From: Homalodisca vitripennis
Taxonomy: Eukaryota; Arthropoda; Insecta; Hemiptera; Cicadellidae
NCBI RefSeq assembly: GCF_021130785.1
Contig: NC_060211.1
Span: 128,252,001-128,316,000 of the forward strand
Reading direction: 5' to 3'
Length of the DNA: 64,000 bases
Position 1 is the stretch's first letter; every line of letters starts with the position of its first letter. Shown here piece by piece: positions 1 to 13,870 of the stretch. Below the pieces are notes generated by a model. The model saw only the letters and a program-made list of their open reading frames with translations, did not search any database and was not told where the DNA came from. A program made the position numbers and the translations under genes.

Positions 1-2053
1 CGATCTAAAATTATGGTTTTTAGATCTGATTTAGAGATGACCCAGATTCAAATTCTGTCTATGACTGCAGCACCATCATCAGTACTGATGATCTTGTGCT
101 GTACCGACTCTACTTATTCTATTTCATAAAATCATCGTATAGACTCATGGGGAGGGGCAAAGTAAGGCTAAAATATTGATCTTCCTCTTCTTAAAAATGT
201 TATCCTTTTCCCACACAAAAGGTGGATGGAGAACGAACTACCTGATTTCACGTAGTCCCCACAGCTCTGGAGATGGTTTTGTTCTATTTAAAGAAATAAT
301 TAATATTGATAAATCGCAGTCAAAGTGACATTTCAAACTAATTAAGAACACTCAAACAGTTTTTTGATGTCTTTATTTTGAACAAATTATTACAGTATTG
401 CGTCAACTCTGTACTTTCGATATACAGCAACCCTCACTGATTGGTTATCCACTATGCACGTCATGCAAATAACACTGGAGGTTGAACTCTCCTTTTATGC
501 ATAAAATCCCTTACGAGTTTCTGATCACTCTTCAAGAACAAATGTTACAATACACCAGCATTGGATAGAAGCGCCGACTTCTTGACGTGTACTGTACCAA
601 CCTACTAATGTGTGTTCTGTGGCAACTGACTCAACACAATCGCATCAGTCTGATCCTTGCCACCAAACGGCTGAGTACTGCACATTCTAAATCAGTCTTT
701 ACATGTGTGGTAAGTACTATTGTTGTGAGGCACATATTTCGAACATGGAAAAACTGAATACAATCTTGGCTTGGGATTCCAAAAGAAGCAAAAACGATTG
801 ATACAAATGAGGCTACATTTAAAAATACATCAGTTTAATTTATAGTCCTACTCTGTGCCTTACTGTAAATATGCCGGGTCATTAAAAATAATGGAAAATT
901 TTGAACTTACATAGTATCACCTGGCATTAAATCGACTAGTTCTGACTAGACTCTACAGGGATATGACAGTTTCCCTAGAAGAGAAATTTAAAGGCGTTAA
1001 TAGAATAAAACACTTTTAGGCAAGAAAACAAATTTATTAATGGCATTTATAGTTTAGCAGATACTTACGAGTCGATTTACCAGGACTGGCTACAAAAGCT
1101 TAAGCAATTGTCTGCAGGTTTTATTCGTTGCAAATTGATCGTGGGCTTCCACACCTCGAGGCATTTAAAACGCTTCCTGTGTTTTAAAATTTCTTATTTA
1201 ATTTCCGTATATATACTGTCGAGTGGGTATCGTGAAACCTGCATAATTTACAACTAAATGCTTCAATTATTATAGCGGTATTTTTATTACGTTTCTACCA
1301 CAACTGAAGGGTGTAAACTCGTTGTTGGGTTGTAAACATTTTAAAAACACACACTAACAAATAACAGATGCAAAGAGCGTCACTTTACACTAGCCACTGG
1401 AACATTAAACAATGAACTTACTCCGTGTTGCTGCCAAATCATTATTACCAACCTATCGAAACAAAATATCCCAACTTACGGGGAAACTGACATATGCGCC
1501 ACCCTGTATTAAGGTATTAACGTCAACATTCTCTTGTTATGCACTGCCTTAATTCTTAGTGGCTCAATGGTTAATGGGTGAATAAAACTTGATATTTAAC
1601 ATGAAAACTTAATGCCCATAGTAAGTACATTATACTTTTACAAACTTAATTTAAAATCGCCTTCTATTAGTTTCCCGATGAGTTAAGAAGTTTAATATTA
1701 AATATGACTTAATTGAAATCAAATGCAAAATGTATACTAAGCATCAAATATCATGTTTAATACTTTATGTACAAAATCGGCCTATTATACGAAACATTGC
1801 TATTATTTATCTTCTTATTCGGTGACCAAGAGAAAAGGTGTACTGGAATGATTAGAAGTGTTTCGTTACTGAAACACTTTTTAATAAAAAGTGTTGTATC
1901 TAAAACTGTTTTCAAGATTTTATGTACATGTAAATTCCATAAGAATTTTTTACCAAAAACTGGAAAAGGCTGAAACAATTTGAATCTTGAACAAAAGTTG
2001 ATATTACAAATATGTCGGCCAAGTATAAGTCGTTGGCCATCTTGTTATGCAAT

Positions 2054-2124
2054 TTTTCTCTTTCTCAGTAAAAGTTACTTGTGTTTGTAGTACCTTACAT
2101 TTATAGTGCAAGACACAATTATAA
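2054..2124 (+). repeat. Dispersed repeat, copy 1
   Basis: This stretch matches 3402-3473. Both have a TTTCTC-rich lead, then TTGTTTGTAGT or GTGTTTGTAGT, CCTTA, and TTATAGTGCAA.ACACAATT. The copies are diverged and lie about 1.35 kb apart in the same orientation. The family is not recognised. Confidence 0.6.
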
Positions 2125-3401
2125 AGTTTAACGGCCACCATAATGGCCTTCCTTTACTCCGTTATTTATGAACCTAGCGAAAACAAATTAAAAGTGATCT
2201 GGAATATTATTTTATAATATTTCCTACACTTTATGTAATTAACATTGTTTATGTATTTCAAATAGGTTTCGAGATATTGATTACATATGAATCTTATGAA
2301 AATAAAATTTGTAATATTTCAGTTGTAACAAAAGATACCTTCTTCTTCCTATTGAGCTGGGAGGACTATTTGTTGTTTTGTGGGATATTTTAATTTCCTT
2401 TTATACTCACATTCTGAACGCAATAACGTTGATTTTCGCCCTTGAGGAATCCGAGTTACAATTGTCAGTTTGACTCTAAAATTTACAAACAGCCTCAATT
2501 CTGAAAAAAGTATCTTATTTTTTCATTTGACATTTATTACAGTCTGAATAAAATAAATACTTTGCTGTAACTTAAATCATGATTGCATTATACTAGAGAT
2601 TAATTAGCAAGACAGAGACAAATACGCTAAACGTAGTATAGCCTTAGTATATAAGTCTTAATGCCCTCTTTACACCCTGGTGAAGTGGTACTTATAAATA
2701 TGGCAATGATTTTAAAATAGTTTAATCCATTTCATTATATTTAGAAGTGTTAGTTCACTTTTTTAAATTCTCTGCCAACAATATAGTTTAAATAATTTAT
2801 AACACAATAATTTCACTCTTTTAAATAAATCAAACAATGTTAATACGCCTTGTTAATTACGAATATAACTTCCAAATTAACTCTTATTTTCAATGACTGG
2901 CCTTCAGTAATTCGTTTGGTCTAATTATGTTGCTGCTCTAGGCCCTGTTGTAACAAACTGCCAATGTCATCATCCTTGTCGGTATTTCCTCATTGCTATT
3001 TTCACCAATAACACAGTGATTGCTGTGCACCTCCTTGAACGTTGATTTCTGCATGAAGCTTAATTTCTAAGTAGGCTACATCGAATTTTGAGATGGTGCA
3101 CGTCACTATTTAGGATATATTGACGGCATTAGCGAACATGTTTCCATTGTCTTATAATTAACCATAATGATAACGAGGAAATCACGGACTAAATAAATTT
3201 GTAAGCAAACTGAGTCCCATCATATGACATTGTAACTAGTAACACAAAATAACTATTACAATAAAATGAGCTATAAACTTGTAATTTCGCATAACCTACC
3301 TTGTAAACTACGCCCACTGTACAATGGTTGTTAATGTATATTCAATTATAATAGAAAGCAGAGGCGAGCCTACTGTCACCATGTCAGAAATGTCTCACTC
3401 T

Positions 3402-3473
3402 CTTTCTCTGTCACTAAGCCACTTGTGATTGTTTGTAGTGCCTTAAGACTTATAGTGCAATACACAATTCTAA
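3402..3473 (+). repeat. Dispersed repeat, copy 2
   Basis: Partner of 2054-2124. The shared core includes GTTTGTAGT, CCTTA and TATAGTGCAA, then ACACAATT. It is preceded by a TCTC-rich run, as in copy 1. Probably a short fragment of an unclassified transposon. Confidence 0.6.
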
Positions 3474-4164
3474 TCCAAAACTCAAATTTTGTCAGGGGCT
3501 ATTACATCCGACCCACCCATTTGTTTACATATATACAGAGTGTGCTAAGACAAGAGTGTCAAAAACTTCTGTGGCTGATAGTACTCATCATTTAAACTCA
3601 AAATTCCTGTAACCACAGGTCAAGAAATGTTCCTTTTAGCAGCTAGCTGCCAATTTGAATTTGTTATTAAACTGATATTTCTAGAACTAGTAAATCTACA
3701 GACACCAAGCTTAGCGCATACGAGTCGGTAATGATAAATAAGAGAAAAATGTAAAGTAATAATTGTGAGATTCGCTTCAATGGTATTAAAGTGCACCTCT
3801 TGAACATTTATAAAGTGAAATGATATAGAGACCAGTATAAAAGTAAGATATTTACATGATACGAAATTGTTTTACAATTGTTATTATAATTCTAACGCTA
3901 CTTTGTTCAGCGATATCCGTCAACGCATAAGCGCACACGGCCGATTTAAAGGTATTCTTGCACAAGCCAAGTACAAAATATTTTATCGTCTTTTCAAAAT
4001 ATTGAGTATGTTTAGTGCTATATTTAGGTTCAATAAAATAACGTATTTTTCTAATGGCCCTGATAATTACAAGAGTTAGGACTTTACGTTCAAATTATTT
4101 ATAAATGGTCAAATATAAGGTAGCACTATGTTTATTCACATATTATACCAGACCAGCGCTGTTA

Positions 4165-4200
4165 AGTGCAGGTAAGGAAACAGATTGCAAGACCTGCACT
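4165..4200. repeat. Perfect 9-bp inverted repeat
   Basis: AGTGCAGGT at 4165-4173 pairs exactly with ACCTGCACT at 4192-4200 across an 18-nt spacer. No coding context. Confidence 0.6.
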
Positions 4201-6025
4201 GTGAGAATGTATACGCTGTCTGTCCGTGGGATGCAAGGGACATAAAATCTGACTGCATGATATTTTTTCTCGTCACTTGCAAATAATTAAACGAAAAATC
4301 CAGTAAGAATTTGGAAATTAACTAACTATAACTTCGGCCTCCTGCATGTTTCCGCAATAACAGGAACATCGGAACATCTTAGACAACGCCTTTTTAAAAC
4401 GGTATATCAAGCATTCATGAATTAACTAATATTCATTAGAACATTGAATATACTTACTTACAGACACACCTATAAATCGTAAATGCCTGCTGGCAGACTG
4501 ATGTTCATAACTGTATCTCAGAACTACCTTTACGTTCCAAAAACAGCTTGTTACGTATTTTATTGAAAACATAGGTTAATAGTAATTTATGACATTTTGA
4601 CGGCAATAACTTTTTCAAATTTACAGTGTCAGTTTTAAAAGTGAAAGCCATAATATAATGACTTATATTCACTCAAAATTATTATCATTATCAGTAACTG
4701 AATTTGGCTGAATACCAATGTCTTTTCATTAATTTGTTTTTGACCATGAAATTATGAATCGAGTAAAAAGTTATCACCAATGCATGAAGTTATTTGTAGT
4801 TTTATTTTTATACATTTCGACAGTTTTATAATTTTTATGACCACAACATAAGTCGGAGGATGAGCATATGTTGCTGTCCTGCCTGCGCTTTTGTATTGGA
4901 ACGCTGTCCTTCCTTTCCTTCCATCTGGTGGATCTCGGCCTTGAACCAAAGCACATTTTTAGCAGTAGATAGCCTCTTCAAAGAAACAGAGACTAAGTGA
5001 AGTTTGCAGTTCAAGTTCCCTGTATGCATTCCCACACGTCTTTCGGCTTTCTGGAGTTATAAATTACAAAAAGATTCCATTTTCCTATTTTGGAGACCTT
5101 TCCAGTTTACAAATTAGCAAACCCTCCTCATGGTCACACACCACATAATAAATTAGGATGTGCAAACCAAAATAGGCCATATTTTAGTCTCCAGGGATCA
5201 GAACTTTGTTTTATTACGTAATGTGTAAAATACCTTAGGCGTAACATTGTATAAATTTTATATAAAGCGTAACTTTTTTATCCCATAGAATCAAATGTGT
5301 TAACTTGACAGTGACTGTGTAATTGTCCTAGATCAGTCCATAATCAATATGTGTTTTCAAAAACTTAGTGGATTTTCATTTTCAATGATCATTATCAACC
5401 TAAATATGATCAATATCGCTTGAACCTACGTCACCTACAAATAATTAGGCACCCAATTATTTACTATTCATGTTATATAAGCCAAAACGTATGAAGGAGA
5501 ATATTGTATATTACTGTTTAATGTTGAGTATCTCTGCGCAGTGTGAACAAAGCAAAACGTAGGAAGGTGGGGGCCGGCCGGACGAGCTATATGAATCATA
5601 AACCCACCTTCGCTGTGCTTGCTGTCGCATCCTGCTGGTACATCGCTCGTTACAAAATATGAGTAGAAAAAAATAGTGTTGCAGTATTTAGTAAGTGGAT
5701 TGTACAGCATTTAATGATGTACACAAAACTTCATAAAAGTGGTGGTAAACATTGATTCATTTCTTCAATTGATTCAATTATACATGTATCAAAAAAATCT
5801 ATGTACGATAAGCACAAGGTTATAAGTATTGCTTGAACCCACATTGCACTGTCAAATAATGCAAAATCAAAGTATAATTCTTTCAGAAAGTTCAAAGAAA
5901 CCTTCCTCTATATAGAGTAACACTAAATGTGGTAATCTTATTTTTCAGGATATTTGTGCTAAACGATTTGCGACATAGGAGATGGGTAGAGAAGGGACAA
6001 TTAGTTAATGTTTCTCTAGATGTTT

Positions 6026-6060
6026 CTTAGGTTTCTAGCTAATGTCTTTAGAAACCTAAG
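6026..6060. repeat. Perfect 11-bp inverted repeat
   Basis: CTTAGGTTTCT at 6026-6036 is followed after 13 nt by AGAAACCTAAG at 6050-6060. An RNA would form an uninterrupted 11-bp stem. No adjacent gene is visible. Confidence 0.7.
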
Positions 6061-9000
6061 TAGTGGCCAAATGTTTCGTCAAGATTTGTTTCTACATTTT
6101 AGAAGAGGATTGCTTATTCGATATTGGAATTAATTAATTAAGCATTGTTGGCAATTTCGCTTCATAGAAAGCAAAGTTCGATTACTTCAGGACTTATCTA
6201 TTTATTTACAAGGATTAATAAACATCCAAGTAAGATTATATAGGTTATGACTATATATCAAGTATGATCGGGGTTAAGGTTACAGAAACAAACCAGACAA
6301 CATATGCAGAGCATATAAAAGGATTACATTACAAAGTTACAAAACACATTAGTACAACAGTGTGTACAACAAGTAACCTATTTATTGGTCATAAAATCTT
6401 GTAGATGGTACTAGCTACATAATATACTGAGATAGTTAAGTATCTTTCATTTGTGCAACAGCTATATATTTTTCATCTATCTTTGCATCCACGTACCGAT
6501 GACATACTGCGATTAAAGCGTACTCTTTTCTTGAAATCGCTGTATGAACTAATTGGTCAGTACAGAGAATTCTCTTCAAAGTCAATTAAACAAGATAATA
6601 ATATTCAAAAAGCTCACATTGAATTATCCTAAGAGGGTCAGTAAGATAGCGTTTTAAAGTTTTCAAAGTACTCTTCTTTTAATATTATAAAAATGAATTT
6701 TAGTGAATGTTATTAACTATTTATTAAAATTAATTAAAATTCTTAAAAAATAATTACTTAATCTCTTTTATATCTTTATGAAATGCAAGCTCTGGAATAA
6801 TTTCCATAAGTGAAGAATGTATAAGATATTATGACAGTTTGTTGCTGCATAAATAAAGTGAATATATAGGATTTCAAATACTCAATAAGAAAATAACATT
6901 ATCTACCTATGACGTTGGTGTTAATTAAGATACATTGGACGGTAGTAGGGTTATTAAAATTTCAGTCCTGGTGTGCTTAAAATCATAGTAGGATTCAAAG
7001 AAGATAAGTGGTCTGTGAAACAGCCTAGAGGTATCAATCCTTTTAGTGAAAGCCATAAAGAGAAATTAGGGTATGAATTGGTTAACAAATTTGTAAATGA
7101 ATTTGATCTCATTTCAAAGTTAAGTCTATGTCCAGCTGGCTATACATAAAAAGTAACAACTTAACCGTTCCTTGTTATTGGAATTAAGAATCTTTAAAAC
7201 ACCAACAGGAAAGTGATGGTGAACTGATCTGAAGAAATAGGGTTTCAACATTACAAGAGCGATAAATGGAAATCAATTTCACTGTATAATAAACAGAATG
7301 TATACATTCAAAATTTTTTCATATTATTACTATATAAGCAAACTATAAAAAATCATTATTGTAATTGCTTCGGTTGTATCCAAATTATCGTCATATCATT
7401 AATTAGAAACATTACATAAAGTTTGTAGTAAAGGACTTTTGTTTATTTCCAACTACCTATCACTCTTGGTGCATTTTTAAAAATTAATTTAGATAAACAC
7501 CATAGAATTTAACTTGGGAGGTAATGCATTTGTCCTTTGTTACTGTAAACAGCTTCGGTAGCTTCATGGGGGTGCTAAACTTGGTATAACCTGGGATCGC
7601 TAAAAACAGAATAATACGTCTAATAGATATTATTGAACAATCGAGTCAAATAGTCTCCAAAAAAAACTAAAATATGGCTGTTAACACATAAATGTTTATT
7701 TCTTCAAACGATGGGTCAAGAAGATGAAAACTGTCCATCCAATTCTTGTCATATAACACGCAACCAAGTCAAACTATTTTACACTTTATTAATTGCTAAG
7801 ATATTTTTTAGACTGTGGGAGTTTTTATCTACGCTCCAAAAAGTTTTCACAGTACTTGAGGGTTGATTAATGGCAATCTTTGGCACAGTTCTTTTAGAAA
7901 TTTGCAATAAGATATTATGAACTTTGTATTGTCAAATGAGTGATTTGATTTGAGTTGTGTAATTCTAACATTATTTTCACCGTCTGTTTGTGGAAAGAGC
8001 AAAAGTTTCTATTTCACCAAAATATATATAGAATATCTCAAACTTAATTTGGAAAATGACATTTCCCCTATCAACTCTTTTCATTTCAGTCTATCATTCC
8101 AATCTTGAAAACTTTTCGTCTAAATAAATATTTTAACTTTGCAAATCGTTAATTCTAAATCAGGCACAAACCCTCTCCTCTGCAAAGTCGACAGAGGTGG
8201 CAACTTTTTACATAGAAATCGATAGGTTCGGCAAGTAACTGATGTCATTGACGATGGCTGTGGTCGCCGATGTGGTTACCCAAGTCGGCGTGTTTACAGT
8301 AAAAGTTCAACAAAAAGAGGAAGGACAACGCGCAGCCGCTTGGCTTTAACACAAAACATTAGATTACTTAAAATCAAAAATCACTAGGGTAATATATTGA
8401 TAATCAATTAAAGAAAATTGAGAAGAAAATCGAGATTTTGATATAAATATTGTTTCAGTCTTTGGTAGAGCGACTGTTTATCCTATGTCGAAACATTATC
8501 AGCCCAATACTTTTGAAATTGATACTCTTAACTGAATCTTTTACAGAGACCGATAAGCAGACATTTCAATTTTTAGAATAAATTAACCAAATAATAATAT
8601 TTAGATTTAAATACAAACATTTTTCATAATTTAAATTATACTTGTATATAACAAGAATATACGACTTGTGTTCTGTTATACGAAAAACACCAGTTCCCTC
8701 ACTTTCGTGGTGAAATACTTTGTATTGAAGTGATTGAATGGCATTATTTGTTAGTTTTTAATATTCAGCAAAGTTTTTTTTTTTTCGAGAATCAAAGAAA
8801 ATTTACTATACTTATTACGTATGTACATTACTAGACTATTACAGAATAACTGCGGAAATTTATCATCTTGAAATATTTGAAAAGAAATTCTGCATTTCGA
8901 TTACTGCTCTCTACTTCAGGTGACAAACTTCCAAGTCTAAGCATTCAAAAAGTAAATCAATCAATGTATAGCGTTAAAAACGCTAACAACAGTCACAGTC

Positions 9001-9189
9001 AACAACCAGAAAGTCTTAAGTCTAAATACTTCCTGCAAAAAGTCAGAAAAAGTGAAAACGTATAAATACTAAACATCACAGATCTACGGTTGAAACACGT
9101 GATACGCGCGGAATACATAAGAGTAATCCTGTAGAACATTTACACTTTGTTTGTTTTTGGCGATGGTAGGTTTTAAAGAATAATAGGGT

Positions 9190-9335
9190 TTCAACGATGG
9201 CAAATGTCCAAAATCCTGTTATCCATTCAAACCTTCCATCATCAATAACTTTAAACAAAAGATTCTACATCTTGTTATCCGGACTACTTAATGATGACAA
9301 ATGTCTGCAATCCCATCATTGTTTTAAATCATCCG
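9190..9335 (+). mobile_element. LINE-tail-like repeat, two units
   Basis: Two units share the core GATGGCAAATGTCC or GATGACAAATGTCT (about 9193 and 9290), each followed by an AATCC element, and TTATCC lies nearby. The same core recurs near 18627, 42339 and, inverted, 48001. It resembles the 3' untranslated tails of insect non-LTR retrotransposons. No reverse-transcriptase sequence remains here, so the class is inferred. Confidence 0.5.
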
Positions 9336-10342
9336 TCGTCGTCGAAAATAAACTTTAATTAAAGGAAACTGGTGATAAAGTAACGATGTTTACCTAAGTC
9401 CCAATCTACGAACCGATTGTAAACGGACTTGCCTAGGTTATCAATATTAATTTTTCGCTCCCAATATTTTTAGGATATTTAACAGATTGAAAATTTAGAA
9501 ATTAACTGATGAGCTTGAGAGCTGTTCAGTTTTATAGTTATACAATTAAATCACCTTGAAAGTTTAAAAACACTTCGTACCATTTTATATTTCATAAGAA
9601 TGTGATGTATTCATTTAAATCGACATTGTCGTGTATTAAATCAGAACGTCAGTTTAATGTTATTGCTTTGTGTGGTAATGTATGGATTTTATGACAGTAA
9701 TGTCGACACCTCAGTTATCCACTCGGGTCAAGGGAGGACTCAAGGTGGTGCAATTTTTTCATAAAAAATTAAAGATAACTTGTGTGATAGTAATACTTAG
9801 GGTCATCTTACAGTAAGGCCAAAATAAATACCGTTCAAAACAAAGATATGGACTTGTACCATTATGTATGACAATATGTATGTAAATGATACTGTATATG
9901 GCCGGAAAAAATGAAATGTTCTTAATTTATACGAACTCTGTATATAAAGTTTTATACAAATTGTAATTCAAACAACATATTTAGTATACTTACTTAAAAT
10001 ATTTTATTTCATACATTTTGTATTTACGTAAAGAAAGAAAAATAATAATATTTCCTTAATTTATAACCCATTAAAAATAAGTATATCTAATGTAAATACT
10101 GTAAAGAATTTCTTTCTTATCTTTAAATGTTTTTATTTGCCGCTGGTTCAAAAATTTCCCACTTTAAATAATCACAATTCCTCATAAAACGATTAAACAT
10201 CAAAATTTTTCCGCTCACGGAGTAAATTAAAGTGACTGTGACACTAAGGTTAAAAAATACTAACAATTCAAAACTGATCGTGTATTTGTCGAAATGTAGA
10301 CCGCCCGTCTGCAATGACAGCTGGGGAAACCGAGGTAGCAAG

Positions 10343-10422
10343 GTGAGGACGTGAGGACAGCGTGCTCTGTGGCGAGGCCGAAGCTATATAAGAGAGGCCG
10401 ACAGCCGCGCGCCCCACACACC
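10343..10422 (+). promoter_or_regulatory. Gene A core promoter
   Basis: A TATATAAG box lies at 10385-10392 in a local GC-rich patch. A tandem GTGAGGAC repeat lies at 10343-10358, about 40 bp upstream of it. TATA spacing puts transcription start near the A at 10416, leaving a 5' leader of only about 7 nt before the ATG at 10423. There is no clear TCAGT initiator, so the start site is inferred from the TATA box alone. Confidence 0.75.
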
Positions 10423-10440
10423 ATGTCGGCACGTCTCTTG
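10423..10440 (+). CDS. RR cuticular protein A, exon 1
   Basis: This six-codon exon reads MSARLL and ends at a strong GTGAGT donor at 10441. It supplies the start and first part of the signal peptide, and joins in phase 0 to the exon at 16019. The join gives MSARLL followed by IIAACCLAAAWA, a typical secretory signal with likely cleavage after AWA. I chose this start because it lies just downstream of a perfect TATA box and completes a signal peptide that exon 2 lacks. A tiny first exon followed by a long intron is common in insect cuticle genes. Gene B has the same design. Confidence 0.85.
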
Positions 10441-11701
10441 GTGAGTAACCTTACTTACTCATTACTCATTACTATCACTGTCTACCAACCGTAGCGTCGG
10501 CTTGCAACTATTTATTTTTTTGGAATGTTTCCAAGTAAACTTTTTTTGTATGTATCCGCTTCTCAAATGTATTATAATAGTTACATACCGTAGGGTTAAT
10601 ATTGTAATCAATGAATTAACAATGTAATTTTATGTCAACACGTTTAATAATATCTTGTAATATATACTTAAAATTATTGCATGTACGAAATTATTTATAT
10701 TTTCAATTATCAATTACTGCCATTAAGCGGAACAATTTTGAATTATTTTAATTGAGTACTAATTTAACGAATCATACTTTAGAGAGTTTATAAAATTACA
10801 TATACAACAATAATTTCTTAGTAGCTGCTAAGACCCAATAGATTATAGCAATGTACGATTATTATGTTTTTCTGGTACATTTATTTATGTAAAACTAAGT
10901 AAATTTCGAAATCATATATCAAATAAATGTGGTATGTAAATGTGGAAAACTAATATTAACACTATTAATTAAAAAGTTTTTAACTTTCACAAACAAAACT
11001 GCAATTAAAAAAAGTATTTAAGTCAGATTTTTAAAGCCTTTGTATCATAATATTGAATAGATTTTAGTAATGATAACTGTTCTCAAATGTTATAACTACT
11101 TTACTTTTATAAAGTGTTCGTTTATACTAGTATATTAATTGTGTATTTATTAAGGGTTTCTAAGAATAACTTATGAATTACTTTTAGAACTATTTCATCT
11201 ATATTGACTCCAGTGATATACTAAAGATGAAATCAAACTAATTATTGCGGAAGCCTGGAAGACAACACAATAGTGGAGTGAGCTCGCGTGTTTGTAATTA
11301 CTGACCCGTGAACAACCTACTTTCGTTTTTCTTTTACATAATAGTTGATCTCCTTCCCTGAGTAAAACGATAATGAAATACCCACTCGTTGCCGCCATTC
11401 TTTATAGCTAATTACGGTGATAATAAATACTTATTACCGTGAACAATCTTTGAAGTTTATAGACACGGAACCAACTACGTGTTATAATGAACGATTTCAT
11501 TGATTCTAAGAATAACGGATACTCAGAATAGTACTTGAAAAAAACAATAGTTAAAACTAAACGTGTGTTAACGATAAAAACTAAACTATTAAAAGTCAAA
11601 GGTCTGCACGCCCAGTTGTTCCGGTTTTACAGTTATAGAACAATTATGCCGTTGGCAATCACCTTGAATTACTGTATAAATAAGGCATACAATGGTCACA
11701 C

Positions 11702-11710
11702 TCAAGGTCA
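11702..11710 (+). promoter_or_regulatory. FTZ-F1-type motif
   Basis: TCAAGGTCA fits the monomeric FTZ-F1/ERR nuclear-receptor consensus YCAAGGYCR. It lies 1.3 kb into gene A's intron. A perfect CRE (TGACGTCA) lies at 11967-11974. FTZ-F1 is an established late-moult regulator of insect cuticle genes. Occupancy here is inferred only. Confidence 0.4.
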
Positions 11711-12179
11711 GGCATTATAGACCACAGGTATGTGGGAGGGCGGGTCCGCACCTTGACACAACCTACTCACACTCTCTGACCGGACAAACTCTTACATCAA
11801 GACACCGGAAATGACAGTCTCCGAGCATCCTAGTTTGGCCAGAATGATATTAGCTTAAGTATTCTTTTGTACAACAGCCCCCTTTATAGAATTGTCACTT
11901 CAAAAATGCCATATTTGTATGATGCTGAAGAGCGTTGGATTAACTGCCAGATTTCAGTAAAATTGCTGACGTCATCTTAAGAAACAAGTAAACTTTGAGA
12001 TTGGTGTTTTAAAAACACCGACACTCTCTGGATCAAGGTAAGAGTACACTGGACCACATGTCATGTAGCAGGTTTCGCTGTTGTTGCATGCAGTATGTCT
12101 ATAGCTCATTTAGTTATTGAGAAGTCCTGCGGGAAGAAAGGCAGAGAAAAAGAAATTCTGTAAGCCTACTGAGTGTCAG

Positions 12180-12600
12180 GCTTCAATGACGCTCAGCCAA
12201 ATTCCATGGGTTAACATGCACCATCAATGTATATATCTACAGAGAATATTTTTCTCGAGGCATTTTGCAGATAGTCAGGCCGTTACTATGTCACACGTTA
12301 TAATACCTTATGATTGTACTCAGATTATCCACAAATTTAATTACTCTGCGATTTTCTCCTTGCCATGATTCTTACTTGTAAGACAAATTAAAAATATTTC
12401 GCTAAAGCCCAGCTACATATCCGTGGAGCAATTTTCCCCATCATCGAATTCCACGTTGCTTATATAAAAAAAAACACTTCAGCCAAATTTCAAATCCATA
12501 GGTTATTTGGTTCTACGAGATATCGTGTGGAGAGGCAGACCGACAGACAGGAAAGATATTTTCCCTCCACTCGTCATAGGTTTCGCTAACGCACATCAAC
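12180..12600 (+). repeat. CGCTAACGCTCAGCC-family repeat
   Basis: GACGCTCAGCC is at 12188-12198. A later unit has GAGATATCGTGTGGAGAGGC with GACAGACAG near 12520-12550, then TTCGCTAACGC at 12582-12592. The same order of elements recurs at 26550-26640, 37850-38410 and, inverted, 63465-64000. The unit appears repeated within each locus. It is an unclassified dispersed repeat of probable transposon origin. Confidence 0.65.
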
Positions 12601-13749
12601 TGATAGAAAAATTGTTTGCATCAAATAACTAGTTATTTTACTACTCTTTAATATAGGGAACAACACTGGTAAATTCTTTCAAAATCATTTTTCTTTAAAA
12701 AATGAACACCTTGGCTGAATATCATTAAATACTAAGTAGGCAGCCTGTATTTAAGTAATCAAATAGTAGGAATTAAAATGCAAACTTTAAAAACTTTCTA
12801 AGAAAAGGTACTTTCGTATTAAGAAAGTAGGCTACACTCTCACTGTTCTTGATTTCTAATTCTTTCTTAAGCTCCATCTCAGCGTTTTTGACTCCTGATT
12901 GCCTTGTTTCGAATAATTCTTTAGCTTCACGTTATGTTACGTTTTTAAACACGGTACTCCTATAATGTCTTCATCGTTACAAAATTTTATCGGACGGATC
13001 CCATTAATTATAAATCTGATGTTTGTGGCATCTTACAATATTTGCCACAATTAAAGGTGGCCACTGCTTGAAGACTTAGCGTTACCGTGACAACTGTACA
13101 CAAATGTTTTTTTACATTATACTCTGTAATAAATTGTTCACCAACCCGGTTTGATTTCGATCTCGGTATGCAAACATTTACTCAAATTCACTTTGTTCAA
13201 TATCTCGGGAAATAATTGTTATTTTATTCATCACATGTTGAGAGAGTTGGAAATATTATGAGTGATCATACTCAGTGAATAATACAGTGAAATACTCAGT
13301 GGCTCCAGAATTTCTAGATTTGAACCGACTGTCTTCCCACAAGACAAAAAAATTGACTAAATTCACAATTACAGTGGATTTTTCGGATGACATTTTTAAT
13401 ATATTCCATGTCTTGAAATTGCTTATACTACCATTAGGAAAGAAATGTAAATTTATAATTCAAATCGAGATCTTTTTATTTTTGATGTACGCAATCCCCT
13501 TAAGGGCACTATTGCCCCTGTTGTGATCACTGTTTTTTGAGGGGAAAAAATAGAAAGGGTCGTACACAAGTCTCATGTAGTTATTTTTCATGAATAATAG
13601 CAGTTGTTATTGCTGTGATAGTTTACACAGCTTTACATTAAATTTAACAGTTTGGCTGCATACAAAGTTGGCCTGCTGCATCTGCTCTAGAAGGCTGGAC
13701 TCGCAAACAACGTGATATTGTGCAGGGAACTGATAATTTAATATTAATG

Positions 13750-13870
13750 GCGGCAAATGTTGTGCAGCGACCTCAGGCCGGCCCAGCCTCAGACTCGGCG
13801 GCCTTCAGACGACATTCCCGCCAGGGCGGGAGCACTCGGTCAGTCTTTGTCCGGCCCCGACCGCGATATC
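13750..13870. other. GC-rich intronic patch
   Basis: A sharply GC- and CpG-richer stretch inside gene A's intron. It contains the near-palindrome TCCCGCCAGGGCGGGA at 13816-13831 (7-bp arms, 2-nt centre). An overlapping 91-codon ORF shows no recognisable domain. It could be a regulatory module or an old insertion. Confidence 0.4.

Larger units (their letters stand above)
1..10342. other. Gene-free upstream DNA
   Basis: AT-rich DNA with only short, unconvincing ORFs (80 codons or fewer, no recognisable domain). It holds a pair of related repeats (about 2054 and 3402), perfect inverted repeats at 1856-1879, 4165-4200 and 6026-6060, and a LINE-tail-like repeat at 9190-9335. Two small GC-richer patches, 5560-5650 and 8240-8345, have no feature I can name. 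It may hold distal regulatory DNA of gene A. Confidence 0.7.
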
